DNA from: Spirochaeta sp.
Lineage (GTDB): Bacteria > Spirochaetota > Spirochaetia > DSM-27196 > SLAA01
Assembly (NCBI GenBank): GCA_020201015.1
Contig: JAIVHN010000185.1
Coordinates: 1 to 13,208, forward strand
Length of the DNA: 13,208 nucleotides
Direction of reading: 5' to 3'
The position numbers and the translations under genes are program-made. Shown here in pieces: positions 5,748-12,949 of the stretch. Each line of letters opens with the position of its first letter. Within the stretch, counting starts at the first letter, position 1. The notes under the pieces are model-generated. The model did not search any database, was not told where the DNA came from, and was given only the letters and a program-made list of their open reading frames with translations.

Positions 5748-7945
5748 CGTCTTTCTTCATCCGGGGGTCGTCGTCGGACGGTAAACTCTCGTTGATATGG
5801 CGGTTTCTCGGCTTCCGCGCCAGCTTGGGCCTCCTGCTGAAAAAGCTCTTGCGCCCGCACTAACTCATCACGAGGACCAGGGACACGGCGCTTCCAGGAT
5901 CCATCCGAGTTCATCTCGTGTGCCTTGACGTTGTCTGAACAAAAGACTTCCAGCATATGCTTAACCCTACGCTTGAGGTTATCCTGCTCAATAGGAAACA
6001 TGAGTTCGACTCGACGTTCCAAGTTCCGCGGCATCCAGTCCGCGCTTGCTGCGTAGAATTCTTCTACACCACCGTTACGAAAGTAGAATAAGCGCGAGTG
6101 TTCCAAGTACCGGTCCAAGATGCTGACAACAGATATGTTTTCACTTAAGCCTTTGCGGCCCGGAATGAGGGTACAGATTCCCCGGACGTTCAGGTGCATG
6201 CGCACGCCTTTTGCCGAGGCCGCGTATAACGCTTCTATAATATCCGGATCCGCTAAGGAGTTCATTTTAGCCATGATCAGTCCGGGTGCATCAGGCGAGC
6301 TTCGCATAGCTTCTCGCTCTATAAGTTGTAGAAGCCGAGATTTCAGACCGGTGGGTGCCATTACCAATTTCTGAATGGCGGGAATGGATGAGTATCCGGT
6401 TATAGCGTTAAAGAACAGCCCTACTTCATAGCCCAGGTCCTCACGCGATGTCAGCAGACCGGTATCGGTATACAGACGAGCCGTTTTTTCATTGTAGTTA
6501 CCGGTGCCCAAATGCAAATATCGCCTTACTCCGTCTTTTTCCCTGCGGACAATCATCACAGCCTTAGAGTGCACCTTTAGCCGGGCTATTCCGTACACGA
6601 CAATAACACCGGCAGTGGCCAAGCGTTCGGCCCAGCCTATGTTCCGCTCTTCATCAAAACGTGCCTTAAGCTCTACCACTGCGGTTACGTGCTTTCCGGC
6701 TGCGGCGGCATTTTCCAAGGCTTGAATAATGGGCGATTTTCCCGAGGTACGGTACAGGGTGATCTTAATTGCCATAACGTGTGGATCTGCCGCCGCGGTT
6801 TCAATGAGTCGAATAACCGGGGAATAGGAGTCATAGGGATGATGCAGCAACACATCCTGGTTGCGGAGGACATTCCAAATAGGTTCATCTGCCGGTATGG
6901 CTGGGTTCTCGTAGGAACGCCACATTGGGTCACGCAAGTTGTCGTAGCCGGGAAGCTCATAAATCTGCATAAGAGTCGCCAACTCTAAGGGCTCATCCTT
7001 GCGGTACACATCGGCTTCTTCCAAGCCAAAGGCTTCACGTAGCACTTCACCAATCCGTCCGGCCTCTCGGTTTATGGACAGCCGTACTGCATCACCATGC
7101 TCGCGGTGCTCAAGAACCTGCTCCATGGCTTCAACAAAGTCTTCGTCACGTTCCTCATCAACGCCCATATCCGCATCACGAGTCACACGAAAAACTGCAT
7201 TCTCCTGTACGCTGTATCCAGGGAAAAGGGTAGCGGCAAACTCAATAATAACATGTTCAAGCAGCGCAAATCCAACTCGTCCGTCTCGTTCCGGAACATA
7301 GATAATACGAGGAACCGAACGCGGAATTTGCACGATGGCAATTTTTTCTGCAGGCTCACCCTCAGCATTGAGCCCCAGCTGCTCAGGCCCCATATCACCA
7401 GCCGGTCCGTATTCTACGTCTTCACCCAGTACCCGCGCCTCCGGATCCCGGTGAAGCAGAAAGGCGGCTTGCAAGCGCATATTGCCGGAGTAAGCAAGAG
7501 GCTGCCCCGCCTCAACGCGAACCGGAGTGAGCGCAGGTAGTACCTCTTCCTCAAACTTAGCGCGCAGCAAAGACTTCTGCGAAGCACTCATATCCTCCGG
7601 ACGGCGGAGAATAATTCCGTTCTCGGCAAGCCCTGGAAGAACCTCCTTATGTAGAGCATTGTACTGTACCTCGACAATTCGCTTCGCCTGACGGCTAATC
7701 TCTTCAAGCTGCGTCCGAACGCTCATTCCGGAAGGACAGTTGCTGCGGATACCGCTGCGTAGCTGCCGTTTGAGAGTGGCAACACGCACCATAAAAAACT
7801 CATCAAAGTTCATGCTGACAATGCAAAGAAACTTTACTCGTTCAAGCAGTGGCACATTAGGATTAAGTGCCTCCGATAAAACGCGCTCGTTAAAATCTAA
7901 CCAGGTCAGGTCGCGGTTCAGATACCGCATTTCTTCATGTATCAC
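5744..7945 (-). CDS. ppk: Polyphosphate kinase 1 (PPK1), 733 aa
   Basis: Reversibly transfers the terminal phosphate of ATP onto inorganic polyphosphate. The N-terminal domain opens with the family signature YLNRDLTWLDFNERVL (8-23) and FDEFFMVRVA. The head domain follows, then two phospholipase-D-like catalytic domains. His459 in LKVHSKAVMI is the expected phosphohistidine; YLHLGTGNYNEKTARLYTD (476-494) and His616 in LEHSRLFYFRNGG complete the active site. Residues about 170-200 form an acidic, Gly/Glu-rich insertion, and the last 35 residues are a charged tail; both look peripheral. The start is GTG at 7945: TAAGGA (7952-7957) sits six bases upstream, made partly from the ppx stop codon, so ppk translation should depend on ribosomes finishing ppx. 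ATG at 7930 is the alternative. The length is slightly above the roughly 690 residues of the E. coli enzyme. Confidence 0.97.
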   Translation of the reverse strand: MIHEEMRYLNRDLTWLDFNERVLSEALNPNVPLLERVKFLCIVSMNFDEFFMVRVATLKRQLRSGIRSNCPSGMSVRTQLEEISRQAKRIVEVQYNALHKEVLPGLAENGIILRRPEDMSASQKSLLRAKFEEEVLPALTPVRVEAGQPLAYSGNMRLQAAFLLHRDPEARVLGEDVEYGPAGDMGPEQLGLNAEGEPAEKIAIVQIPRSVPRIIYVPERDGRVGFALLEHVIIEFAATLFPGYSVQENAVFRVTRDADMGVDEERDEDFVEAMEQVLEHREHGDAVRLSINREAGRIGEVLREAFGLEEADVYRKDEPLELATLMQIYELPGYDNLRDPMWRSYENPAIPADEPIWNVLRNQDVLLHHPYDSYSPVIRLIETAAADPHVMAIKITLYRTSGKSPIIQALENAAAAGKHVTAVVELKARFDEERNIGWAERLATAGVIVVYGIARLKVHSKAVMIVRREKDGVRRYLHLGTGNYNEKTARLYTDTGLLTSREDLGYEVGLFFNAITGYSSIPAIQKLVMAPTGLKSRLLQLIEREAMRSSPDAPGLIMAKMNSLADPDIIEALYAASAKGVRMHLNVRGICTLIPGRKGLSENISVVSILDRYLEHSRLFYFRNGGVEEFYAASADWMPRNLERRVELMFPIEQDNLKRRVKHMLEVFCSDNVKAHEMNSDGSWKRRVPGPRDELVRAQELFQQEAQAGAEAEKPPYQREFTVRRRPPDEERR

Positions 7946-7951
7946 GTCAAT

Positions 7952-7957
7952 TCCTTA
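7952..7957 (-). promoter_or_regulatory. Shine-Dalgarno of ppk overlapping the ppx stop codon
   Basis: TAAGGA on the minus strand contains the ppx stop TAA (7955-7957) and lies six bases before the ppk GTG start. This decides the GTG start over the ATG at 7930. Confidence 0.6.
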
Positions 7958-9508
7958 GTGTGCGATATTAATTGTGTAGCCAAACACATCTTCAAACATT
8001 TTCCGTTTCATTTCTAACCCAAAGCGCTCCACCGATATATCGCCCTGATGAGTACAGTAGAGGAGCACCTCGTCGTCATTCCGTTCAACACGAAAATCTG
8101 CAAGCCGCTGAGTATGGCTACGATCAAGGGCATCGGCAACGCGTAGCAGAGAAGACAACTTGAGCACAACTATGCGTGATTCTCGCCGCAACGAGACATA
8201 ACTCATATGCGAACCGGTTGGGGGACTTTTACGATGATATCGCACAATATTCGAAATGATTCGCAAATCGCTACGAGACAGTCCAAAGATCTCTGAGTTA
8301 GCCACAATATACTGTCCGTGCTTGTGATGCCCGCTCGGCCTAATATAGTTACCAATATCGTGCAATACGGCCGCGACCTCTAGCTGTAAACGTGCATGTT
8401 CGTCCAGGCCATGCTCAGCCCCAAGCTGATCAAACAGCGAAAGTGCGTGCTTGGCTACTTGCAGTGCATGGGTCTCGTCAAAATGATACTTCCGGCCAAG
8501 GCTCATAGCACCGGCAACCACCTGGCTGTGGAACTCACGCTGTACCAACTTGTCGGTTCCCAGCGCAAAGCTCATAAGCACGCCCTCTCGAACACTGACA
8601 TCGGGCACAATGAGCTGTTCGGCCTCGGTTGCATTGAGAAACTCGTTGTAAATGAGCAGCGCCGGAACGAGGCCCTCGGCCTCGGTGTAGTTTATGCCAA
8701 GTTCGCGCACGCAATCTTCGACGCTGGAATTTCGTAAGCCGGTGAGAAACGCAACAAAATCAGCTTTCTCGACGAGCCAGTACCCTTCACCTTTTTCTTT
8801 GCCAGCAATCTTTGCGACAAGACGTGCGTCACCACCGACAGCCACAAAATACCTCACCCTTCCCAGGCTGAGTTCGGCATCTAATAACCAGCGGGTAACA
8901 CGGATATTTTCGCGTAGATAGTCTTCAATCTGAGAAGCTGAGTCGTAAGCGGGGTTCACTTGCTGTGCTAATCGTACGGTACCCATGCCCAATGAGTGTG
9001 CCGCGGCCATCTTTCCGCGTTGAAGCAGCATCAGCTCGGTGCTACCGCCCCCAACCTCTATTATAAGCGTGCTTGATCTGGCAAACTGGGCTCGCAGCGG
9101 ACTAACCCGGTGCTGAACCGCTATAAAGGTGAGAAAATTCTCTTCTACGCCTTCAAGAATATTCACTCGTAGGCCCGTACGAATGAATACCCGGTCGATA
9201 AAGGTATCTCTATTTCTGGCTTCACGAATGGCACTGGTGGCAATTATCTGGACATCATCCACCTGCCAGGAAGCAAGAAGCTCTTTAAACGACTCGAAAA
9301 TTCGCACCGACTGCCGCATAAGGTCCGGTGAAATGTCACCGCGGGTAAACACATCACGACCAAAGGCTATAGGGCGGGTAACCCGGTCCAGCTTGCGCCA
9401 TTCACCGTCGGGCAAGATTTCAGCGACAACCATGCGCATAGCAGTTGAGCCGATATCTATTACTGCGGCGATTTTCGGGCCACGGCGCGTTTTGCTGGAC
9501 TCGCTCAT
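7955..9508 (-). CDS. ppx: Ppx/GppA phosphatase with C-terminal HD domain, 517 aa
   Basis: Exopolyphosphatase or guanosine pentaphosphate phosphohydrolase of the ASKHA fold. The N-terminal half has the phosphate-1 loop AAVIDIGSTAMRMVV (14-28), the conserved acidic EGVEEN (119-124) and the second loop LIIEVGGGSTEL (148-159). The second half is HD-domain-like: VLHDIGNYI with His383-Asp384, HHKHGQYI (394-401) and RYHRKSPP, so metal ligands appear kept. The two-domain length near 500 residues is that of E. coli Ppx and GppA. Adjacency to ppk favours polyphosphate as substrate, though pppGpp hydrolysis cannot be excluded. The start is ATG at 9508, overlapping the ROK-gene stop by ATGA. The stop forms part of the ppk ribosome site. 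Confidence 0.93.
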   Translation of the reverse strand: MSESSKTRRGPKIAAVIDIGSTAMRMVVAEILPDGEWRKLDRVTRPIAFGRDVFTRGDISPDLMRQSVRIFESFKELLASWQVDDVQIIATSAIREARNRDTFIDRVFIRTGLRVNILEGVEENFLTFIAVQHRVSPLRAQFARSSTLIIEVGGGSTELMLLQRGKMAAAHSLGMGTVRLAQQVNPAYDSASQIEDYLRENIRVTRWLLDAELSLGRVRYFVAVGGDARLVAKIAGKEKGEGYWLVEKADFVAFLTGLRNSSVEDCVRELGINYTEAEGLVPALLIYNEFLNATEAEQLIVPDVSVREGVLMSFALGTDKLVQREFHSQVVAGAMSLGRKYHFDETHALQVAKHALSLFDQLGAEHGLDEHARLQLEVAAVLHDIGNYIRPSGHHKHGQYIVANSEIFGLSRSDLRIISNIVRYHRKSPPTGSHMSYVSLRRESRIVVLKLSSLLRVADALDRSHTQRLADFRVERNDDEVLLYCTHQGDISVERFGLEMKRKMFEDVFGYTINIAH

Positions 9509-10515
9509 GTAGCCGGCGCTCCGGCGCTTGGTTTGGATTTTTTGCTCGTTGTTGTTTCAAGTTTTTCAGCCAGTCGCGCCGCAGCGCCAATGACAGCTGC
9601 ATAGTCACCAAGCTCTGCGGCCGCAACTACCACCGTATCGGCCAGTGAAGACATGGCGCGTTCTCTCATCACGCCCTCGGCAACACCCAGATACTCGCTA
9701 CCAAACTTCTCGACTAAGCCTCCCCCGATCACAATAAGCTCAGGATTAAAAATGTTGACGCAGTTAGCCATTCCAACGCCAAGGAAATATGCAGCTCGCT
9801 CGACCATCCGTTTCACCACGACATCGCCACCGTCTATCGCGCGTCTCAGAACTCCACTGGTAACTTTTTTGAGATCGGTACCTACCTCGGCATAAAGGGC
9901 AGGGGCGTCACCGCCTGCGGCTGCGGCAACGGCATCCTTGGCTATTGCGCTCCGTGATGCCAGCGCTTCAAGACACCCATATCCTCCGCAGCCGCAGAGG
10001 CGCCCGTCGGACTGCACCGTCATATGCCCTATCTCGCCAGCGCCGCCGGTTGCGCCTGCATATAGTTCCCCGTTCATTATAATTCCACCACCAAGCCCGG
10101 TTCCAGGAAACAAACCGATAACATGCTGTTTTCCGCGCGCCGCGCCAGCCACAAGCTCACCAAAAACCCCTGCATTCACATCGTTCTCCAAGAGCACTGG
10201 TACAGCATATCGCTCTTCAAGCAGTCGCCGCAGAGGAAACTCTGCAACACCCACATTAGGCGCGCTGCGAACAATACCGTTAACCTCGTCAATAGGCCCC
10301 GGGCAAGCAATGCCGATTCCGTCGAGGTGTGGCGCGTCCGAAGGGAGTTTTGCCAGACACTCATCTATGCAGCGACAGATCGTTGAAAAAATCTCGTCGT
10401 TGCCGGAACCCTTGGTTTTAACTTTATTCTTCGCTATTACGTTATACGTGTCGTCTAAAACAGCGCACAGCATCTTGGTTGCGCCCATGTCGAAGCCCAT
10501 TAGGTATCTTCCCAT
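9505..10515 (-). CDS. ROK-family sugar kinase, probable glucokinase, 336 aa
   Basis: Cytoplasmic ROK kinase that phosphorylates a hexose, most likely glucose. The phosphate loop FDMGATKMLCAVL is at 8-20, LLENDVNAGVFGE (108-120) carries the catalytic Asp112, PGTGLGGGII is at 137-146, and the sugar and zinc motif runs from GEIGH (160-164) to CGCGGYGCLE (174-183), with His164, Cys174, Cys176 and Cys181 intact. There is no N-terminal helix-turn-helix, so it is an enzyme and not a ROK repressor. The frame is open to an ATG at 10542, but GGGAGG at 10522-10527 stands six bases before the ATG at 10515, which gives the normal family N-terminus. The tail after residue 320 is low-complexity (Thr, Lys, Ser, Ala). 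It leads the operon with ppx and ppk, so polyphosphate as phosphate donor is conceivable, but GTGLGGG looks like ordinary ATP glucokinases. Confidence 0.9.
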   Translation of the reverse strand: MGRYLMGFDMGATKMLCAVLDDTYNVIAKNKVKTKGSGNDEIFSTICRCIDECLAKLPSDAPHLDGIGIACPGPIDEVNGIVRSAPNVGVAEFPLRRLLEERYAVPVLLENDVNAGVFGELVAGAARGKQHVIGLFPGTGLGGGIIMNGELYAGATGGAGEIGHMTVQSDGRLCGCGGYGCLEALASRSAIAKDAVAAAAGGDAPALYAEVGTDLKKVTSGVLRRAIDGGDVVVKRMVERAAYFLGVGMANCVNIFNPELIVIGGGLVEKFGSEYLGVAEGVMRERAMSSLADTVVVAAAELGDYAAVIGAAARLAEKLETTTSKKSKPSAGAPAT

Positions 10516-10521
10516 CTCTTT

Positions 10522-10527
10522 CCTCCC
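10522..10527 (-). promoter_or_regulatory. Shine-Dalgarno fixing the ROK-kinase start
   Basis: GGGAGG on the minus strand lies six bases before ATG 10515. It falls inside the reading frame of the longer candidate beginning at 10542, so the shorter start is preferred. Confidence 0.75.
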
Positions 10528-10580
10528 ACGTCTTAACAGCATTCGTCTCTTTTACCAATATAGCCGCGATTTTTCGTCTG

Positions 10581-10594
10581 GGGAACAAATTCCC
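10581..10594. promoter_or_regulatory. Palindrome in the divergent ROK/NadR intergenic region
   Basis: GGGAACAAATTCCC is a perfect inverted repeat with 5-base arms and a 4-base spacer. It sits mid-way in the 132-base gap between the divergent ROK-operon and NadR-like genes. Its place suggests a regulator binding site, but no matching regulator or second copy is visible here. A weak TATATT box on the minus strand (10557-10562) lies nearby without a well-placed -35. Confidence 0.3.
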
Positions 10595-10647
10595 ATCACT
10601 TCTTGTGTCTCCAGCGCATTTGGGTTAGTGTTTGATGTGGATAATAT

Positions 10648-11670
10648 ATGAGTAACACGTTACACAATCCCACACGTGGGGTAATCATAGGGCGCTTTAT
10701 GCCGCCCCACTTAGGTCATCGTTATCTTGTTGGCTTTGCCCGTGAGTTTGTCGAAAAACTAACGGTGCTGGTGTGCACACTAAAAGATGAACCAATTCCA
10801 GGTCACCTCCGGTATGAATGGATGCAGGCAATGTTCTGTGATGTAGAGATCATCCACGTTACCGAAGAAATCCCGGAAGCCAATCGCCAAAATCCACACT
10901 CCTACAGAATCTGGGCGGATTTCATTCGCAAAATTATACCGGACCCGATAGACTTTGTGTTTGCGTCGGAGCAGTACGGCTTCAATCTTGCCGCCGAACT
11001 GAAAGCGGAGTTTGTGCCGGTAGATCCAGGTCGAAACAACTTTCCGGTATCGGCAACCGAAATCCGCAAGAATCCATTCACCAACTGGGCCTATTTGCCC
11101 AATATTGTGAAACCATATTTCGCCCGGCGTGTAGTATGCATCTCGCAGCAAATCGGAGTTCCTGGAGTAGACTCTCATCCGGCGCCCAACCTTGCTAAGC
11201 AGTACAACACCGTCTGCGTCACGGACGCGCTCGAACGCTGGATGACGCTACGGGAGAAGCCGGAGAGTGCGGACGAAGTACGCTTAGTTATGAGAAGCCA
11301 GGCCGCAGCTGCCGCAGCTTTGCTACCACTATGTAACCGGGTGGTGTTTGCAGAAGCAGATTGTGTGACTCTGCTAGCTCGTCTCAAGCTGGAAGGAGTG
11401 CCGCAACCCGACTTCGAGTTACAGCCCGCGAGCACGACGCCGGGAAGTTCAGCTAAAACCGAAGCAAGGCCTGGCTGCGCTGGCCCTGCGGACCTGTATA
11501 TATTGCACTACGACTCGACTCAGTCGGAAGAGTTTCACCGATATCTCGATACACTTGCCAACATCCTTGAAGAGAGGGGGCTTGCGGCCGTCGCCACCCA
11601 CGAACATGATCCTCCCAACGATCCACAGGTAGTAGCGGCAATAGAAAAGCTTTTCGTGTACGAAGAATAG
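10648..11670 (+). CDS. NadR-like NMN adenylyltransferase with degenerate kinase domain, 340 aa
   Basis: The N-terminal half is a nucleotidyltransferase of NadR type: GVIIGRFMPPHLGHRYL (11-27) holds the HxGH motif (His21, His24), and FPVSATEIRKNPFTNWAYLP (132-151) is the SxTxxR-like motif in its NadR-specific form. This half should make NAD+ from NMN and ATP. In typical NadR the P-loop (GGESSGKS) of the ribosylnicotinamide kinase domain follows at once. Here VKPYFARRVVCIS is kept, but the loop reads QQIGVPGVDSHPAP, with no GKS/T. Residues 222-245 (AALLPLCNRVVFAEADCVTL) still resemble the later kinase core, and 255-282 is a Pro/Ser/Thr/Ala-rich insert. Kinase activity is therefore unlikely. There is no N-terminal DNA-binding domain. 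ATG 10648 directly follows an in-frame TAA at 10642 and has only a minimal GGA ribosome site. Confidence 0.85.
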   Translation: MSNTLHNPTRGVIIGRFMPPHLGHRYLVGFAREFVEKLTVLVCTLKDEPIPGHLRYEWMQAMFCDVEIIHVTEEIPEANRQNPHSYRIWADFIRKIIPDPIDFVFASEQYGFNLAAELKAEFVPVDPGRNNFPVSATEIRKNPFTNWAYLPNIVKPYFARRVVCISQQIGVPGVDSHPAPNLAKQYNTVCVTDALERWMTLREKPESADEVRLVMRSQAAAAAALLPLCNRVVFAEADCVTLLARLKLEGVPQPDFELQPASTTPGSSAKTEARPGCAGPADLYILHYDSTQSEEFHRYLDTLANILEERGLAAVATHEHDPPNDPQVVAAIEKLFVYEE

Positions 11671-11680
11671 TTTAAAACTA
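11644..11680. repeat. Two AT-rich palindromes at the NadR/aspS convergent junction
   Basis: GAAAAGCTTTTC (11644-11655) is a perfect 12-base palindrome, and TAGTTTAAAACTA (11668-11680) has 6-base arms around one base and includes both stop regions. The genes end only seven bases apart. Neither makes a good loop-containing GC-rich hairpin, so they are not convincing intrinsic terminators. Confidence 0.35.
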
Positions 11681-12949
11681 CGGTCGAATGCGTTTTCTAT
11701 CCCGAGGAAAGAGCGAGGCTTCCTTCACATTGGTCAAACCAAGTATCTTCTGCGTCAACCGTTCAAGGCCAATAGCAAAGCCGCCATGCGGCGGGCAACC
11801 GTAGCGAAAGATCTGCGCATAGTCGGCAAGTCCTTCCTCGGTAAGCCCAAATTTTGGCAAGGCCTCCAGCAGCATGTCGTACTCGTTTATACGGCGTCCA
11901 CCGGTGGTGATCTCCAGCCCCCGAAACAGCAGATCGAAACTGCTGGTTTTTTGCCCGTCGGGGTAGGCGTAGAAGGGCCGCTTTTTGCGCGGAAAGGCGT
12001 TCACAAATACCGCCTCGACCCCGTGGTTTTCGACAGCCCAGTCACACAGAACTCGCTCACCCTCGGGATTAATCTCAAACACCCGCCGCCCAAGTTTGTC
12101 GCTCATTATTTGTTTTGCTTCGTCATGGGAGATACGTGGAGTCTTGCGGATTTCCTCTGCACTGGGGACACGGGTGCCGTACTCGGAGAGAATTCGGGCA
12201 CAGTCACGTTCAACAGAGCTAAAGACATGAGCCAAAATCTCAACCTCAAGATCCATAAGATCGTGCTCATCCTTAATGAAGGCCGTTTCTACATCAAGTG
12301 AAACATACTCGTTAAGATGTCGGGGTGTGTCATGCTTTTCTGCCCGGTAAGCGGCACCAATCTCAAAAACGCGTTCCATCCCACTTGCTACCATGGCCTG
12401 CTTGTAGAACTGCGGTGACTGAGCAAGGTACACACGGTTTTCAAAATACTCGACGGCAAAAAGCCCGGTACCGCCCTCTGTTCCAGTACCGATGAGTTTG
12501 CTGGATTTAATCTCGGTATAATCCTGGCTTCGCAGATACTCAGCAAAGGAGTTCAGCAAGCTGGACTGCAGGTGGAAGATGTCGCGAATTTTTGGGTTTC
12601 GAAGTGAGATGACTCGCTGATCGAGCACCGCATCAAGTCCCACCTTATCGGGGTCCCCATTAACCTGAAAGGGTAGATCGGCAGCAGCGGGGGCCAAGAG
12701 TTCAGTCTCGGAAACAGCTACCTCATATCCACCGGGAGCCTTTTCGTTGGCACGCGCTTCACCTCGCACCGTAATTACCGACTCATGATTGAAGTCCGGC
12801 TTGTCCTCATATACCAACTGCACCATGCCGGAGCGATCACGCAAGAGAACAAAAGAGATAGCTCCAAGCTCACGAATCCTGTGTACCCAGCCGCTTAGCT
12901 CTACCTGCTTGCCAACCTCGGCAGCAATGTCGCGGGTTAGTGTTCTCAT
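11678..12949 (-). CDS. aspS: Archaeal-type aspartyl-tRNA synthetase, probably non-discriminating (AspRS2), 423 aa
   Basis: Class II synthetase that attaches Asp to tRNA-Asp and probably tRNA-Asn. The N-terminal OB-fold anticodon-binding domain covers about 1-100 (VELSGWVHRIRELGAISFVLLRDRSG). The catalytic core has motif 1 near 111-140, the LAQSPQFYKQ block (175-184), motif 2 FEIGAAYRAEKHDTPRHLNE (195-214) and motif 3 GGFAIGLERLTQKI (389-402). The bacterial GAD insertion is absent, and the length of 423 fits the archaeal/AspRS2 type, not the roughly 590-residue bacterial enzyme. His23 in GWVH and Pro72 in KAPGGYE match the residues linked to relaxed recognition of tRNA-Asn (Trp26 and Lys85 in the discriminating Thermococcus enzyme, from memory). 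A GGAGG site (12957-12961) precedes the ATG, which overlaps the upstream stop (TAATG). Confidence 0.95.
   Translation of the reverse strand: MRTLTRDIAAEVGKQVELSGWVHRIRELGAISFVLLRDRSGMVQLVYEDKPDFNHESVITVRGEARANEKAPGGYEVAVSETELLAPAAADLPFQVNGDPDKVGLDAVLDQRVISLRNPKIRDIFHLQSSLLNSFAEYLRSQDYTEIKSSKLIGTGTEGGTGLFAVEYFENRVYLAQSPQFYKQAMVASGMERVFEIGAAYRAEKHDTPRHLNEYVSLDVETAFIKDEHDLMDLEVEILAHVFSSVERDCARILSEYGTRVPSAEEIRKTPRISHDEAKQIMSDKLGRRVFEINPEGERVLCDWAVENHGVEAVFVNAFPRKKRPFYAYPDGQKTSSFDLLFRGLEITTGGRRINEYDMLLEALPKFGLTEEGLADYAQIFRYGCPPHGGFAIGLERLTQKILGLTNVKEASLFPRDRKRIRP

Noticed and set aside
9505..10515. Naming the ROK protein a polyphosphate glucokinase
   Set aside because: Only the neighbourhood suggests it; the phosphate loop GTGLGGG looks like ATP-dependent ROK glucokinases, so I left it as a finding and not a call.
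10516..10542. Nine-residue extension of the ROK kinase to ATG 10542
   Set aside because: The extension contains the GGGAGG ribosome site of the ATG at 10515, so it is untranslated leader.
9938..10651. 237-codon open frame on the plus strand opposite the ROK gene
   Set aside because: It is antisense to a clear ROK kinase, is Pro/Ser/Arg-rich with no domain, and is explained as a codon-bias shadow.
11644..11680. Bidirectional intrinsic terminator between NadR-like and aspS genes
   Set aside because: The palindromes are AT-rich, lack proper loops and have no T-run after a GC stem.
11786..12301. 171-codon open frame on the plus strand opposite aspS
   Set aside because: It lies wholly within the well-supported AspRS gene and shows no recognisable motif or ribosome site.
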